NCBI GenBank assembly: GCA_009801015.1 | Contig: VHZZ01000053.1 | Location: 1-21,244 of the forward strand | Direction of reading: 5' to 3' | DNA length: 21,244 nt | Source of the DNA: Silene noctiflora | Lineage: Eukaryota; Streptophyta; Magnoliopsida; Caryophyllales; Caryophyllaceae | Shown: positions 1-10,722 of the stretch, piece by piece | Numbering within the stretch: position 1 is the first letter of the stretch | How the letters are laid out: the number at the start of each line of letters is the position of its first letter | The notes under the pieces: model-generated | The model's database searches: none | Told to the model about the DNA's origin: nothing | The model's input: only the letters and a program-made list of their open reading frames with translations | Position numbers and translations under genes: made by a program

Positions 1-203
1 ATTGCATAAATGTCACATAACAATTTGTTGCTTATAACCCTTTCTTAGAGCTGTTCGAAACCGGGCATGGCCCGGACATGGGCCGGGTCGTAGGAAGAAA
101 TGTTACCCTTTTAGACGGTAGCGGAAGGGCTTGGATATAATAACGGGTCACTTATCATGGCTCTTACCCGTCCTAATGTTTTAATTCGGGCGACCAGTGG
201 GCT

Positions 204-258
204 AACGGGCTCAAAACCTATCGACTTTCACTTCTCATCGATACTACAATTCCAACAA
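204..258 (+). repeat. 55-bp direct repeat, left copy
   Basis: This 55-base block recurs at 1539-1593 in the same orientation with a single mismatch. Flanking similarity stops sharply after the block. It is too long for a target-site duplication and short for an LTR. I do not recognise the family. Confidence 0.8.
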
Positions 259-589
259 CAACCATCCAATTAAACAATATTCATATAATTCAATCAACCA
301 ACAATAAACACATTAAGTCACAGTTGAGTAGGTATATCCTACCTCGCAGCTAGCATTTCCGTCAGCAACAATCCAAGAACAATTAGAAGTATTCCTCCCC
401 GAAACCGTCACCTAAAATAAGTATTTTATAATTAATTCATTATTCGATTATTTCATTAACTTACGAATTACATTATTTACTATTTACTATTTACTAATTA
501 TTAATTATTAATTACTCTATACGTATTACATACTACATACGAATTATCGTCGTAAAACAAGCTAACAAATACAACCATCACCCCCTCGA

Positions 590-930
590 CATACACGCAT
601 AAACACGTCCTAAACACACCCAAAGCACGGCTTCTCACACCTACCCCCCCCCCCCCCCCCCCCCCCGTGGTCAGCCACCCTGCACCACGGTGGTCCCCTC
701 TGACCACCAGGGTCCTCGCCTAACCCAACAACCAAGCCACAACAGCCAGGCCTAAATTCCCCTTACACGGACTCATACAAACAACTCCCTTCAACCAACC
801 CAGCAAAACCACTCCGTAAACCACCACCCAGACCACCACGCCACCACTGGCCGCCACCTACGTCGCCTCTGACGTATGGTGGTTCCAGCAGTGGGGTCCA
901 ACCACCTACGACACAACTACAACAGCCAGA
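590..930. repeat. CCACC-rich low-complexity tract with a C23 homopolymer
   Basis: The plus strand is strongly cytosine-rich, with many CCACC and ACCACC runs and an uninterrupted run of 23 C at 644-666. The purine-rich complement could form G-quadruplexes. Tracts like this occur in the non-coding parts of plant LTR retrotransposons, but I see no gag or pol coding and no LTR boundaries. The only ORF across it is a glycine-run artefact of the homopolymer. Confidence 0.5.
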
Positions 931-1010
931 AAATCCGTCTTAAGACGGTCTCCCAAACTCAACCCTTATCCCCTGTTTTCAATTACTCCCGCCAGTACTA
1001 GAGCAGAGCA

Positions 1011-1170
1011 AAAAATCCGATTATTCAAACTGATCCGATATCCGATCTGTATTTGATCCGAATTTTTGGATATCTGATCCGAAAATTAAGTTTGGATCAG
1101 ATATCCGATCCGAAATTTTTTGTTTTGGTTTGGATATGGATATTAGAATGAAAACATTTGGATATCCGAA
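1011..1170. repeat. Degenerate ATCCGA-type repeat
   Basis: Variants of ATCCGA, GATCCGAA and GGATATC recur every 8-15 bases, some in opposite orientation. This kind of degenerate dispersed repeat is common in intergenic plant DNA. No coding potential is visible, and the boundaries are approximate. Confidence 0.5.
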
Positions 1171-1318
1171 CTGATCTGAAACTATAATTTTCAAATATAA
1201 TTTCGTGAAAATCCAGTTTTATCTAATATAAAAACTTAATTAAAGTTTAAAATATTAGAGAAACATGTAAATGTTACTTAAATTTTATGTCAAGAACATT
1301 GGATTAAGAATACTAAAA

Positions 1319-1390
<72 letters not shown>
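1319..1390. repeat. (ATT)24 microsatellite
   Basis: About 24 uninterrupted ATT units are followed, after a short break, by a second run near 1405-1424. A poly-isoleucine ORF over it is an artefact of the repeat. Long pure trinucleotide tracts of this kind are usually length-variable. Confidence 0.95.
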
Positions 1391-1393
<3 letters not shown>

Positions 1394-1538
1394 GTTTATT
1401 ATTCTCATTATTATTATTATTATCTAACTCCGACTTATCGGTACCGTCTTCCAAATAATTATTATAATAAAGTCTTTAATTAATTATTCATATTACGTAT
1501 ATTATTCATATAACCTTTATTAAATTACGGGTATTACA

Positions 1539-1593
1539 AACGGGCTCAAAACCTATCGACTTTCACTTCTCATCGATACTACAATTTCAACAA
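1539..1593 (+). repeat. 55-bp direct repeat, right copy
   Basis: This is the second copy of the block at 204-258, differing at one base. The copies are 1335 bp apart and bracket the C-rich tract, the ATCCGA repeat and the ATT microsatellite. The interval could be an insertion, or the copies may be two fragments of one dispersed repeat. Confidence 0.8.
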
Positions 1594-1867
1594 TTGGCAG
1601 ACTACTTGACTTAAGGCAGTTACTTCAATTTTTTTGGTTGATAATTTAATAAACAAAATTTGACGTGGGTGGAACATTGGAAAGTATAGATACGAGCACT
1701 CGAATAGTAATTGTCTGTTAGAGGATTGAAAACGCTTGACGCTTTGACATAGAGTTAGACTATTAGTGTATCATTTACTATGAGACTTGGGAACTTACAG
1801 AGGCCATCCCGATCGAGCAGGCTCTATTCTTCGTCTTTCTTGCTCGGATTTGCCCCCCTCCCGCTAG

Positions 1868-1923
1868 AGACCAAACCTACCCAATAGGGAAGCCTATAGA
1901 CCAAACCTACCCAATAGGGAAGG
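1868..1923. repeat. 30-bp tandem duplication
   Basis: Two nearly complete copies of a 30-base unit lie head to tail, starting at 1868 and 1898. The second copy diverges after about 25 bases. The rest of 1600-2400 shows only AT-rich sequence with no gene I can support. Confidence 0.8.
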
Positions 1924-2407
1924 TTGGTAGAAGTCTCTAGGGGATTGTAATCATACGCTAGAGGGTTGGTCTTCATTTCACTTGTCGATTTTCTTTTTGC
2001 CTTGACCAAATGTCGCTCATATGCTCTTTACAGTGCCTATCTCCTCTCAATTGCGCGAAATGCGGTAGAAAACCTCTCCTTTGATGGCTTTCCAAGAGAA
2101 TCAATGTAAAATATCAAATAGCATAATAGGAGAGAAATATTATCGAAAACCTCTCTAAAGAGCGGTAAAAGCTAAGGAAAATGGGTAAATAAGATTATAA
2201 GAGGGTCTAAAATGAGGTAAATTAAGACAACATCAAATTATCAAAAACTTTGAATTGTAGTTATAGGTTTACGTGTAATTTGGAGAATATCAACAAATAA
2301 TACACTTCCATCTAAACACATTTAAATATTTTACGTATGTATACATCTTGGACAAACGTATTTATTTAAAAGCCAATTTTTCTTTATAAGTAAAGAAAAA
2401 TAATAAT

Positions 2408-2497
2408 CTCTCCGTCTCAATCACTTGTTTGTCTTTGATTAAAAATCCTCCGACAAACAATAAAAAAAAGGCAAACAATTGCTTGGGACGAACGAAA
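2408..2497. mobile_element. Diverged Stowaway-like MITE
   Basis: The left end reads CTCTCCGTCTCAATCAC and the right end reads GCTTGGGACGAACGAAA, which pair imperfectly as inverted termini. The interior has the CAATCACTTGTTTGTC type of sequence common in old plant Stowaway copies. It lies directly left of a much younger Stowaway element. Both ends are eroded, so the boundaries are approximate. Confidence 0.4.
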
Positions 2498-2510
2498 TAT
2501 ATATCACATA

Positions 2511-2601
2511 CTCCCTCCTATTCAGCCTATAGTTCCCCTTTCATTATAATACTACTCACATATATTAGAGAAAGGGGAACTATAGGCTGAATAGGAGGGA
2601 G
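2511..2601. mobile_element. Stowaway MITE with near-perfect inverted arms
   Basis: This 91-bp element begins CTCCCTCCTATTCAGCC and ends with the exact reverse complement. The terminal inverted repeats are about 32 bp, essentially without mismatch, around a short AT-rich loop. It is flanked by TA on both sides (2509-2510 and 2602-2603), the Tc1/mariner target site. It has no coding capacity, so it depends on a mariner-type transposase supplied elsewhere. The intact arms suggest a young insertion. Confidence 0.9.
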
Positions 2602-3029
2602 TATTATTTTGATAATAAACCAATAATAGAATTTAGAATCTTAATATAACATAACTAAAGATTAATCTGTTAGAATACAATACTAACGGTAACACGTTAT
2701 TTATAATCCTTGTAAGTACATCTTCGAAACAAGTATCTTGATTTAATATCATAAAAAAATTTACATACAAAGCATTATGTTAGATTAAATTCAATTATAA
2801 TCATTTGATTTAATGGTTTAACAATCGAGTTTAATAAGGTAACTTATTAAAAGTACCTTGGACCTGCATCACCAAAAGTCCTATGGATCAACAATTATAT
2901 TAAAACAAAAGATTATCCTGATCTGCATCATCAAAAGCCATCCTGCTCGAATATCCAATTTTGCTCAATCCTAAAATGGAAATTAAATTTATATCTCATT
3001 AATCTAAGTAGTTATTTCGTCGGGGATAA

Positions 3030-3440
3030 CTAGACCTCATAAAATAAAATCGAACACGAAAAAGCGATCGAAAACATCGAATTGATAATCGATTGAACAC
3101 CTGATATGAATAAATTAAATAATACCCGAAACCCGACTAGTCCGAATGGAATCGAAACTGAATCGAACTCCATAATAACCCAATGAACCCGAATTTGAAC
3201 ATATCTGAACCGATAAGAACCGAACCGATTGACCTAAATGAAAAAAGTTTATCTTCTCATATATATACACTCAAATTTAGGTGCTTTTTTGATTGATTAT
3301 TTATTTATTAATGGTATTATAAATTATTACATTCAGATCGAAATTGAATTGATCTCGAAATTAAGCTCAACCCGAATTAAATCGAACCGATTTAATCCGA
3401 TCCAAAACTGAAACGAATGACCCGTTTGTTAGGGATAACC
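3030..3440. repeat. Degenerate CCGAA/ATCGAA dispersed repeat
   Basis: Short motifs such as ACCCGAA, ATCGAAC, GAACCGA and CCGATT recur irregularly, resembling the block at 1011-1170 in the opposite orientation. There is no open reading frame of note. 2610-3030 and 3440-3630 are otherwise AT-rich and featureless. Confidence 0.45.
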
Positions 3441-3630
3441 AATTGTGCCGAAACGATCTGATCAGACGTTGAATGGTGTCCTAATTCTCAAGTGATGAGT
3501 TGAACACGAAGAGATACATACAAAGTAAGGCTGCCTTTACACACTGGACAACGTAGACAGTATAGATCTATAACATTTTGGTACAATTAATTAATTCAAT
3601 TTATAAATAGTTTTAGGTAGAATTAATAAT

Positions 3631-3819
3631 ATAATTCTCGTTAAAGACGGACAATATCTGTCACAAGCTGAAGATGGATAGTGCCCCTCTCACAACATGC
3701 AAGTAACATTATCCATGGGGTTGCTCAATTTCCCCCACTTGCCCTCTCACTTGCCTTATTGTGAGAGGGGTAATATCCGTCTTCAACTTGTGACGGATAG
3801 TGTCCGTCAGAAGATGCCT
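3631..3819. mobile_element. Fold-back MITE, possibly MULE-type, with a long target duplication
   Basis: The two arms (from GACGGACAATATC at 3646, ending GATAGTGTCCGTC at 3808) pair as imperfect inverted repeats of about 50 bp, including CCCCTCTCACAA at 3684-3695 against its complement at 3759-3770. A 13-base block, TAGAATTAATAAT, lies on both sides (3618-3630 and 3820-3832) and may be the target duplication. A duplication of about 9-13 bp would fit Mutator-like or hAT-like elements better than Stowaway. The extreme ends outside the GACGG core pair poorly, so the superfamily is uncertain. It sits just upstream of the plus-strand gene. Confidence 0.7.
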
Positions 3820-4219
3820 TAGAATTAATAATGCGGTGTGAGTAAGCAGCATACGTTAATAGCCCCACAAAACTGTTGGGATACCTCCTTTCCAAAATGT
3901 GCTTCCTTTTCTGTTTGCATCCCTGCATGCAATCTGCCTGCCTGCCTGCCCATCTCGTTTCTGATCCTCATTCCTATTTCGTCACACTTTTAGTAACACA
4001 CACCATTTATTTAGTACTACAATTACTACTTAAATCCGACTCGCCACCGTCGTAACAGTTAACACACCCCTCTTAAAGATTCGATTGTCGTTACTCTTCC
4101 TTTTTAGTACTACTACTACTTAATTAATTAACTCCTCATCTGGGTGGTATTTATTCTCTTTCTCTGAATTCTATGCTGATTCTTCTTTAATTTCTGCACA
4201 CTTTTCAACTCTCAATTGG

Positions 4220-5542
4220 GTATGTATTCCATCTCAGATTTACCATCAATTCACTAAAAAAGATCCCATCTTTGCTACTCTACTATTTTCCTATTTTTGT
4301 TCAGGTACATGCTATCCTTTTCCAATTCAATTTTGTTCTGATTTGTTTGGTATTGACTGGAATTGTATATTTGTATTATGTAGCGTTTCGATACTCGAAT
4401 TATGTGATTGATTGGATTCACTCAATTACTGATTGTTTGATTTGATTCAGACTATTGTGAATTCTTCATTTGCGGCTACTTGATTGGAATTTTAACCAAA
4501 ATTTCACCCTCATTTACTGTTTTTATGCATATTTTCATCTGTTCAAGTCGAATTAATGGGTTGGTGATCGTCAATTTAGATACTTTTTTTATCGTAATTG
4601 TGTGTATCCAGTGTCGACCCTGGAAAATTAATTCCGGGGTTTTGATTGCCGTTTCTTACACAAAACTAGTGAATTTTAAAAATTTTAAACATGCTATTTG
4701 GACATAATGCACAAAAAAAGTAATTCCGATCACAAATGACCTGTGATAAGCAGTACGACGGCTTTACCGGATAAATACAGAATTTCCGGTGTCCATGGGT
4801 CCTTTTCCTTTGGGGTTTCCTCCTTATGAGGTTTTACCACAATAATCTTTGCCTGTTTTTACTCCCTCAGTTCCGGTCATTTGCTGTCCTATTCCATTTT
4901 AAGGTGTTTCAATCAATTGTTGTCCTTTTTATTTTAGGATTGTATTTGATGAGCAATTTAATCCTTCACACTCAATAACAAAGGACACAATTGACCGGGA
5001 CAGAGGGAGTATATCTTTTTCCGAGGTAGTCTTAGCATTGTGCTACACAATAGACAAACAAAAAAGTTGAATACCACATGAGATCCGTTCAACTCAGTGT
5101 TATTTTGTGTATTACGGTATAGCACAGTGCTGTACTCTAACAATTCTCTTGTTTGTAGCATGATAACCTGCCACTTTTACTCGGTTTTTTTTAACTGTCG
5201 TTATTTCGCCAATTTTTGTAATCTTACCACTCGATAATTTTCTAGATATATGTCCCATAAGCATACCATCCTCTTAAGTTTTATCTTTAGTTATCCTTGG
5301 GATTCTTGGCTCTGTTAAATCGATGTTCGGCAGTGAATGCGTGAAAGCCCAGGGTTGTATGTAACTGGGGTGATGTTATTAATAGTTTAATCACGATCTT
5401 ATATGTACATTAGCTTATTATAGTTTTATACCTAAACAAACCTTTGTCAGGAACATTAAGTTAATGTCATTATTAAAACGAATTCTCGTTCCCACGTTAT
5501 GGTAATTAACGATACATTGTCTGGCTTGCTCCCATTCTACAG
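4220..5542 (+). other. Probable 5'-leader intron of the DUF630/632 gene
   Basis: A good donor (TTGG|GTATGT at 4220) and acceptor (TTCTACAG at 5535-5542) bracket a T-rich, AT-rich stretch just before the start codon, leaving a 63-nt second leader exon at 5543-5605. Upstream, 3950-4219 is pyrimidine-rich with CTGCC repeats near 3935-3950, as expected for a plant promoter and leader. The exact transcription start and TATA box are not clear. The pairing of these splice sites is inferred and needs transcript data. Confidence 0.5.
4862..5009. mobile_element. Stowaway MITE inside the leader intron
   Basis: This 148-bp element starts CTCCCTCAGTTCCGGTCA and ends TTGACCGGGACAGAGGGAG, which are imperfect inverted termini, and is flanked by TA at 4860-4861 and 5010-5011. 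Subterminal inverted sequence (TGTCCTATT against AAAGGACAC) supports the assignment. It is non-coding. Confidence 0.85.
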
Positions 5543-5571
5543 GTTGAAGATTTCAACCTGGTTGTATTTTT

Positions 5572-5625
5572 ATGAGAGGTTTGTTTGGGAAAGAAGTCTG
5601 TGGGTATGGGGGCAGCAAGCTCTAA
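5572..5625 (+). promoter_or_regulatory. Upstream ORF overlapping the main start codon
   Basis: An ATG at 5572 opens a 17-codon frame that ends in TAA at 5623-5625. It overlaps the main ATG at 5606 in a different frame (the uATG lies 34 nt upstream). If the leader is spliced as proposed, this uATG is in the mature mRNA, and ribosomes starting there would pass the main start. The A at -3 of the main ATG is absent (GGT ATG G), while +4 is G. A role in lowering translation is inferred only. Confidence 0.55.
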
Positions 5626-6800
5626 ATTAGAGGATGATAAGGCCCTTCAGCTTTGCCGTGAAAGGAAGAAGTTTGTTCGACAAGCACTTGATGGGAGGTG
5701 CGCACTAGCTGCAGCTCATGTTGCATATATCCATTCTCTGAAAAGTACGGGTACAGCACTTAGGAAATTTGTGCAACCTGATGCCCCAGTTGAATCTTCT
5801 CTGTATACCTCCACTAGTGCTACTCCTGAACCACTTGCTTTGACTGAAAAGTCATATTCGCGTTTTTCTTTTTCATCACCGTCGGCATCACAAAATGTCG
5901 ACCCGAATGAGCATCTGTCCCCTTCTCCGTCTCCTCCTACTTCCGGACGCTTTCAGATTCATCACATGAAATTCAAAGGCACCTTCACTCGAAAGGTGGA
6001 GGAAAGGCCTCCGATCACAGTCACTGGGACCGTAACTTCCTTAAGTGTGTCGCAAAGCACCACTCCTCGATTCCATGAACGAGCAGAACCATCCCCATCT
6101 GATACTCCATTTCGTCCACCTGAAACCCTGAGCCACCAATCAGAAACTCCAATCCACCAACCTGAAACACCACCGTGGGATTATTTTGGTCTGTTCCATC
6201 CAATTGACAATCATTTATCAACTGATCATGAGCAAAGAGAAGTAGACTATGCCTTTAGGAACGATGATGGGCCCAATCACACCAAAGAAGACGAGGACAT
6301 CCCTGAATTGGGAGATGAAGATAAAATTTCTTCTCCCCGAAGTCTGGACTCTGAGTCCGAGGATGAATTTGATGACCCCTCGTCCGATACATTGGTTCGT
6401 AGTTTTAAAAATCTTAACCGTGAAGAAAGTCATGTAGAGACGGATGCTTCAACGGTGCCTACTGCAGCAAGCACGGAATGTGAAACTGAGTTACTCAATG
6501 ACGAGAAGGTCAGATCACCTAAACTTTCCCCTTTGAAAACAAAAGCATCAGAGGAGACAGTTACTACCAATTCTAAGGCGACAACATCGAACGATGTTGA
6601 TGTTGAGCATAAGATAGCCCCCAAGGACTTCTTCTCGAGTGTGAGGGATGTCGAGCATCTATTTGTAAAGGCCTCTGAATCCGGAAGAGAAGTGCCGAGA
6701 ATGTTAGAAGCCAACAAGCTGCATTTTCGGCCATTATTGCCTGGGCATGACTGTAAGACCATTTCTTCCTTTATTAATCTACAATTATATTAAAAAAAAT

Positions 6801-6837
<37 letters not shown>

Positions 6838-9800
6838 TTGACTGCTGCAAAATATCTTAAGAATCTCCAAAGACAGGAGGCTAAAGCATCAGCTACCTGC
6901 GGTTCTTTTTTTCTTTTTTTGGCTCTCTGCTCAGAGATTGGTATTTAATTTTGATATTGTGAAGATAATTTACCTAGAATTTTCTTTCTTGCTTTCTTTT
7001 GCAACGGCCAAAGGGTTAAATTACTTTAAGACATAAAACACACATACATAAGTGTTTCTTCTTAGTAATGAAACGAAAAAAGGAATGTGACTTTCGTTTG
7101 TATGTTCAGATTTCAAAAAGATGTACTTTTCCCCCTTTCCAATGATGAAAATTTGAGTTTGTGACAAGATAAAGGTGGATTGAATCCATACTTTTGTGCT
7201 CCTAGAGCCTTAGTTGGAACTGTAAATTGACTTGAGGTAGGTACTTACGAATAACTTCTGAACCAATATGGTTCTTAGTTCTTACACCTTTGACTATCAA
7301 TCCCCACAGGCCAGTCGGTCACATCCAGCGCCCGCTGCGCCCCAGCGTTTTCCCTTTTTTGAGCTGGGTAGGTTATAGTGTATCATAGTGGAATGTTCGG
7401 GACGTGAAGCTCTCATACTTTCTTATGATTTTTTAAACAACCACTTTTGATTGCAGCTGGTGGATCTACTACGTCTAGTCTACTGAAGGCTTGTTTCTCA
7501 TGCGGAGAAGATCCAGGCCAAGTTCAAGAAGGTGGGTGTTTTTCTATAACCAACCATAAACTGTTGACTGATTGCTTTCATTGATTGAGTTTTGTTTTTC
7601 TGTTTTAAGTATACTCCCTCTATTTCAGTTAGTTCTTTATGTTTCCTTCTTTGGCATGTTTTTCCCTTGTAACATTACTAAAAAAATCTTAGATAACCCA
7701 TGTGCAAGTGAGCCCTAAAAAAATAGAAGAGAAAAGTAAGGGGTAACTTTGTACATTTGTTTCATACGTTGGTTTAGTGTAAAAAGCAAACGTAAAGAAT
7801 TCATTGGGACGGAGGAGTATATATGTTCTTATTGTAAACAAGATACCATTAGAAAGAAACTAGGCAATAGATGATTAGGAGTCACTATTCCAATTTTGTT
7901 GAATGTGGACTCACATCTTTAGCTGACAAAGAATCTAGGAAAACTACCAGACCTAAAGAGAATCAACGGGATGAATAAGCTCCGAAAATATGGAGAAGTG
8001 TTACAGTTAAACGCCAATACGATGCTGCAGGCAGCTGGCAAAAGGCAGAGGATAGCTCCATTAAACCCTGGATTTTGCGACACGAAAACTATTTCACACT
8101 GATTGATCTTGTCATATACTCCGTTTTTTTTTCTTCCCACTTTTCAAATTTCGTGAGGGGAAATTCTAAAAGTTTAAAGAAAACAGGAAAAAAAATGGAC
8201 GTACTAATCATGTGCAGTGAAATGCATGCCTACTGGTATGCTTATATATCTTTCTCTGCGAATGAAATATACTACCTATCATCATCTTTGTATTCAGTTA
8301 GGAGTAGTCGAGTATACGCTACATTTTCCTTACATGGTAGGTAGCTTGATTATAGTTGACCTCTAACCAAAAAGGATTTCAAGAAAAAAAAAAATTAGTC
8401 CATTATGTTCAAAATGCAACAGAATATTAAATTTTGGACTCCCTCGTAACTATTGTCGTGCTGTGTATCTATGCTTAAACAGAGCCTGCTCAAGCCTCAG
8501 TAAAGTACTTAACATGGCATCGAGCTGCATCATTCCGTTCATCATCCTCTAGAAACCCTCTTGGCTCAAATTCAAGAGATGATGTTGAGGACTATACAGG
8601 TGATCTATTTGAGAATTTCTACAAGATTTCTGGAAGTCACGCTTCAACATTAGATAGGCTGTTTGCATGGGAGAAAAAATTGTATGATGAAGTTAAGGTA
8701 TTGATTTTCCTAGAGCTGTTTATGCATATCTCTAATCTTCACAGTCAGACCTGTTTGTGTGTTTTTCTTTAGTACAAATGGATTGGGGTTACGACCACGA
8801 GAAGGGGTCTAAGGCTATTTTATATATTAATTTTTGTTTGGTTGACGTTTTATGGTTTCTCAATAAAATTTGCAATATTGAAGTAGGTAGTGAGGATTTG
8901 CAGTTAACAAATTTGAGAGTTTTGTTCTGCTGAGTGAGTATGTTGGGATGCAGTTAAGCATTTTGTAAAATTTTGGGAATTGCTTTAAATTTAAATAGTT
9001 ACTCCACTCATAATTTCTAATCTGGAATTATCACGTGTGGGTAATCATCATTTCATCAAGCCACTTGGACTTAATAAGTATACTTGGACTTAAAGATTGA
9101 ATCGGTGTTTTGTGCTTGTGGACGCTTCTCATTTGAAACATTCTTTTACTCAGGCTAGCCAGCTAATTAGAAGAGATTATGATGTGAAATGTAAGCTTCT
9201 GAGAGAGCAAGAATCTAGGTGTGAAAGTCAACAAAGGATTGACAAGACCCGTGCTATTGTCAAGGATTTGCACTCAAGGATACGAATTGCAATTCATAGG
9301 ATTGACTCAATCTCAAGGAAAATCGAAGAAATGAGGGACCAGGAGTTGCAGCCACAGCTTGAGGAATTGATTGACGGGTAAGCTTATCATGTTCCTACCC
9401 TTTATCCAAGCACAATTATGCCTTTATCTGTTGAAAAAGATGTCATTTTGTTATAGTGGATTTTTTTTCCTGGATCTGAAAATTTATACTCTTAGGACAA
9501 AAACAGTAAATTCCGTATTTACATAAGAATTCAGGAGGAGATGAAATATCAATATTTAACACCTTAGGACAAAAATAGTAAATTCTTCTTTGAAGTGAAA
9601 AAAAAGGGGGAGAATTTCTGGTTGTGGGAAGTGCTTTTGGCAGCAGGCGCTAGGAGGTGATCGTGGTGGGTATTAGCTGGCTAAGCCGGGTAAGGGTGAT
9701 GGTGATGGTGATGGTGATGGTGGAAAAAGGAGATCGATGAAGAGGGAAGGTGGAATTAAAAGTAGAATAGGAACTGTGATGTCTTAAACAAACCTAAAAA

Positions 9801-10613
9801 GGAAACATAAGGAACGTGTGAAAAAGCCTAATAAGGAACACGTAAAGAACTAGTTTGGTCATTGGAAGTAACGTTCCTTTGTCCCTCCAAAACCTTTTAA
9901 CATGATCAGAAACATCATGATTAAACATGTGGTTTGTCTTCTGTCACAGATTGCAGCGAATGTGGGAAGTGATGTTTGAGTGCCACAAGCTACAAGTGCA
10001 CATTATTACGATTTCATTCAGCAATGGCAATGCTAAACTCTTCCTTCAATCAGAGTCACGACGGCACATAACTGTTACCCTTGAAGATGAACTTAACAAC
10101 TTGTCCATAAGTTTCACAAAATGGAGCAATGCTCTCAAAACCTATATTCAGGCCATCAATGACTGGCTGCACAAATGTGTGTCGGTTCAAGAGAAATTAT
10201 CAAAAAAGAGAAGGTGGCCCACCGCTCCTCTACAGTTAAGGGTGAGGAATGCTGGCCCTCCCATTTACACTACTTGTGGCGCTTGGCTCGACTCACTTAA
10301 GGAGTTACCCGCAAAGGAAGTGGCAGACACAATAAAGGGGTTAGCAGCCGAAGTATCCCGCTTCATACCACGACAAGAGAAAGCCCGTGGAAAAAAGGCC
10401 CGTGAAAAGGATAATCCGGAACTTGAGATGCTGACACCTCACAATGCCTATGAGGAATGGAATACAGGCTATGATCATTTTAGATCAAGTTTAGTCATCT
10501 TTCTAAGTCAGGTTTGTAACTTTGCCGAGCGTTCTGTGAAAATGTATGTGGAGCTCCGGACCAACATTGAAGATGCCAAGAGAAACTATGAGCATAAGAT
10601 GTCTCAACCATAA
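5606..10613 (+). CDS. DUF630/DUF632 protein (NRG2-like plant family)
   Basis: Five coding exons splice in phase: 5606-6752, 7457-7531, 8483-8697, 9154-9377 and 9950-10613, giving 774 residues. All junctions are GT-AG. The start is the ATG at 5606, which yields MGAASSKLEDDKALQLCRER, the conserved DUF630 N-terminus. Gly2 is a plausible N-myristoylation site, without the cysteine many relatives have. DUF630 covers about 1-60. Residues 70-340 are Ser/Pro/acid-rich, probably disordered, with PSPSPP and PETP repeats. DUF632 starts near 341 (DFFSSVRDVEHLF) and runs to about 670, with charged helical stretches and KTRAIVKDLHSRIR. Plant relatives include Arabidopsis NRG2, a nitrate-signalling regulator; from memory the closest Arabidopsis match is the AT2G27090 type. 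'bZIP transcription factor' labels on this family are weakly founded. The exact role here is unknown. Confidence 0.93.
6804..6833. repeat. (AT)n microsatellite in intron 1
   Basis: About fifteen AT units lie some 50 nt after the exon 1 donor (GT at 6753-6754) of the DUF630/632 gene. Unspliced reading from exon 1 would stop at 6791-6793, adding about 20 unrelated residues. Confidence 0.9.
7614..7817. mobile_element. Stowaway-like MITE in intron 2
   Basis: This 204-bp element starts CTCCCTCTATTTCAGTTAG and ends GGGACGGAGGAG, flanked by TA at 7612-7613 and 7818-7819. The terminal repeats pair over about 25 bases (TTAGTTCTTTA against TAAAGAATTCA) with several mismatches, so it is older than the copy at 2511. 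It is wholly within intron 2 and non-coding. Confidence 0.75.
9694..9723. repeat. Short GGTGAT hexamer array in intron 4
   Basis: Four to five head-to-tail GGTGAT/GATGGT units lie in the intron between exons 4 and 5 of the DUF630/632 gene, within a G-rich patch (9650-9725). The array is non-coding and potentially length-variable. Confidence 0.85.
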
Positions 10614-10722
10614 TTCCGTCAGATTGGTGCGTATTCATCATGTTCGGTCATGCTAGAAAATCTTTGTTCATGGAAGTGAAAGTGAAACTATCTATTGGAT
10701 TTTGACTTGTACAGGCAGCATC

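Noticed and set aside
501..707. Minus-strand ORF with a glycine run
   Set aside because: It arises from the C23 homopolymer; no family resemblance outside the run.
1271..1483. Poly-isoleucine ORF
   Set aside because: It is only the translation of the ATT microsatellite.
3601..3610. TATAAATAG as the TATA box of the DUF630/632 gene
   Set aside because: It lies immediately left of a transposon insertion and about 600 bases before the likely donor of the leader intron; nothing ties it to the gene.
8075..8344. 89-codon plus-strand ORF
   Set aside because: It lies wholly within intron 2 of the DUF630/632 gene, lacks an ATG start and has no recognisable features.
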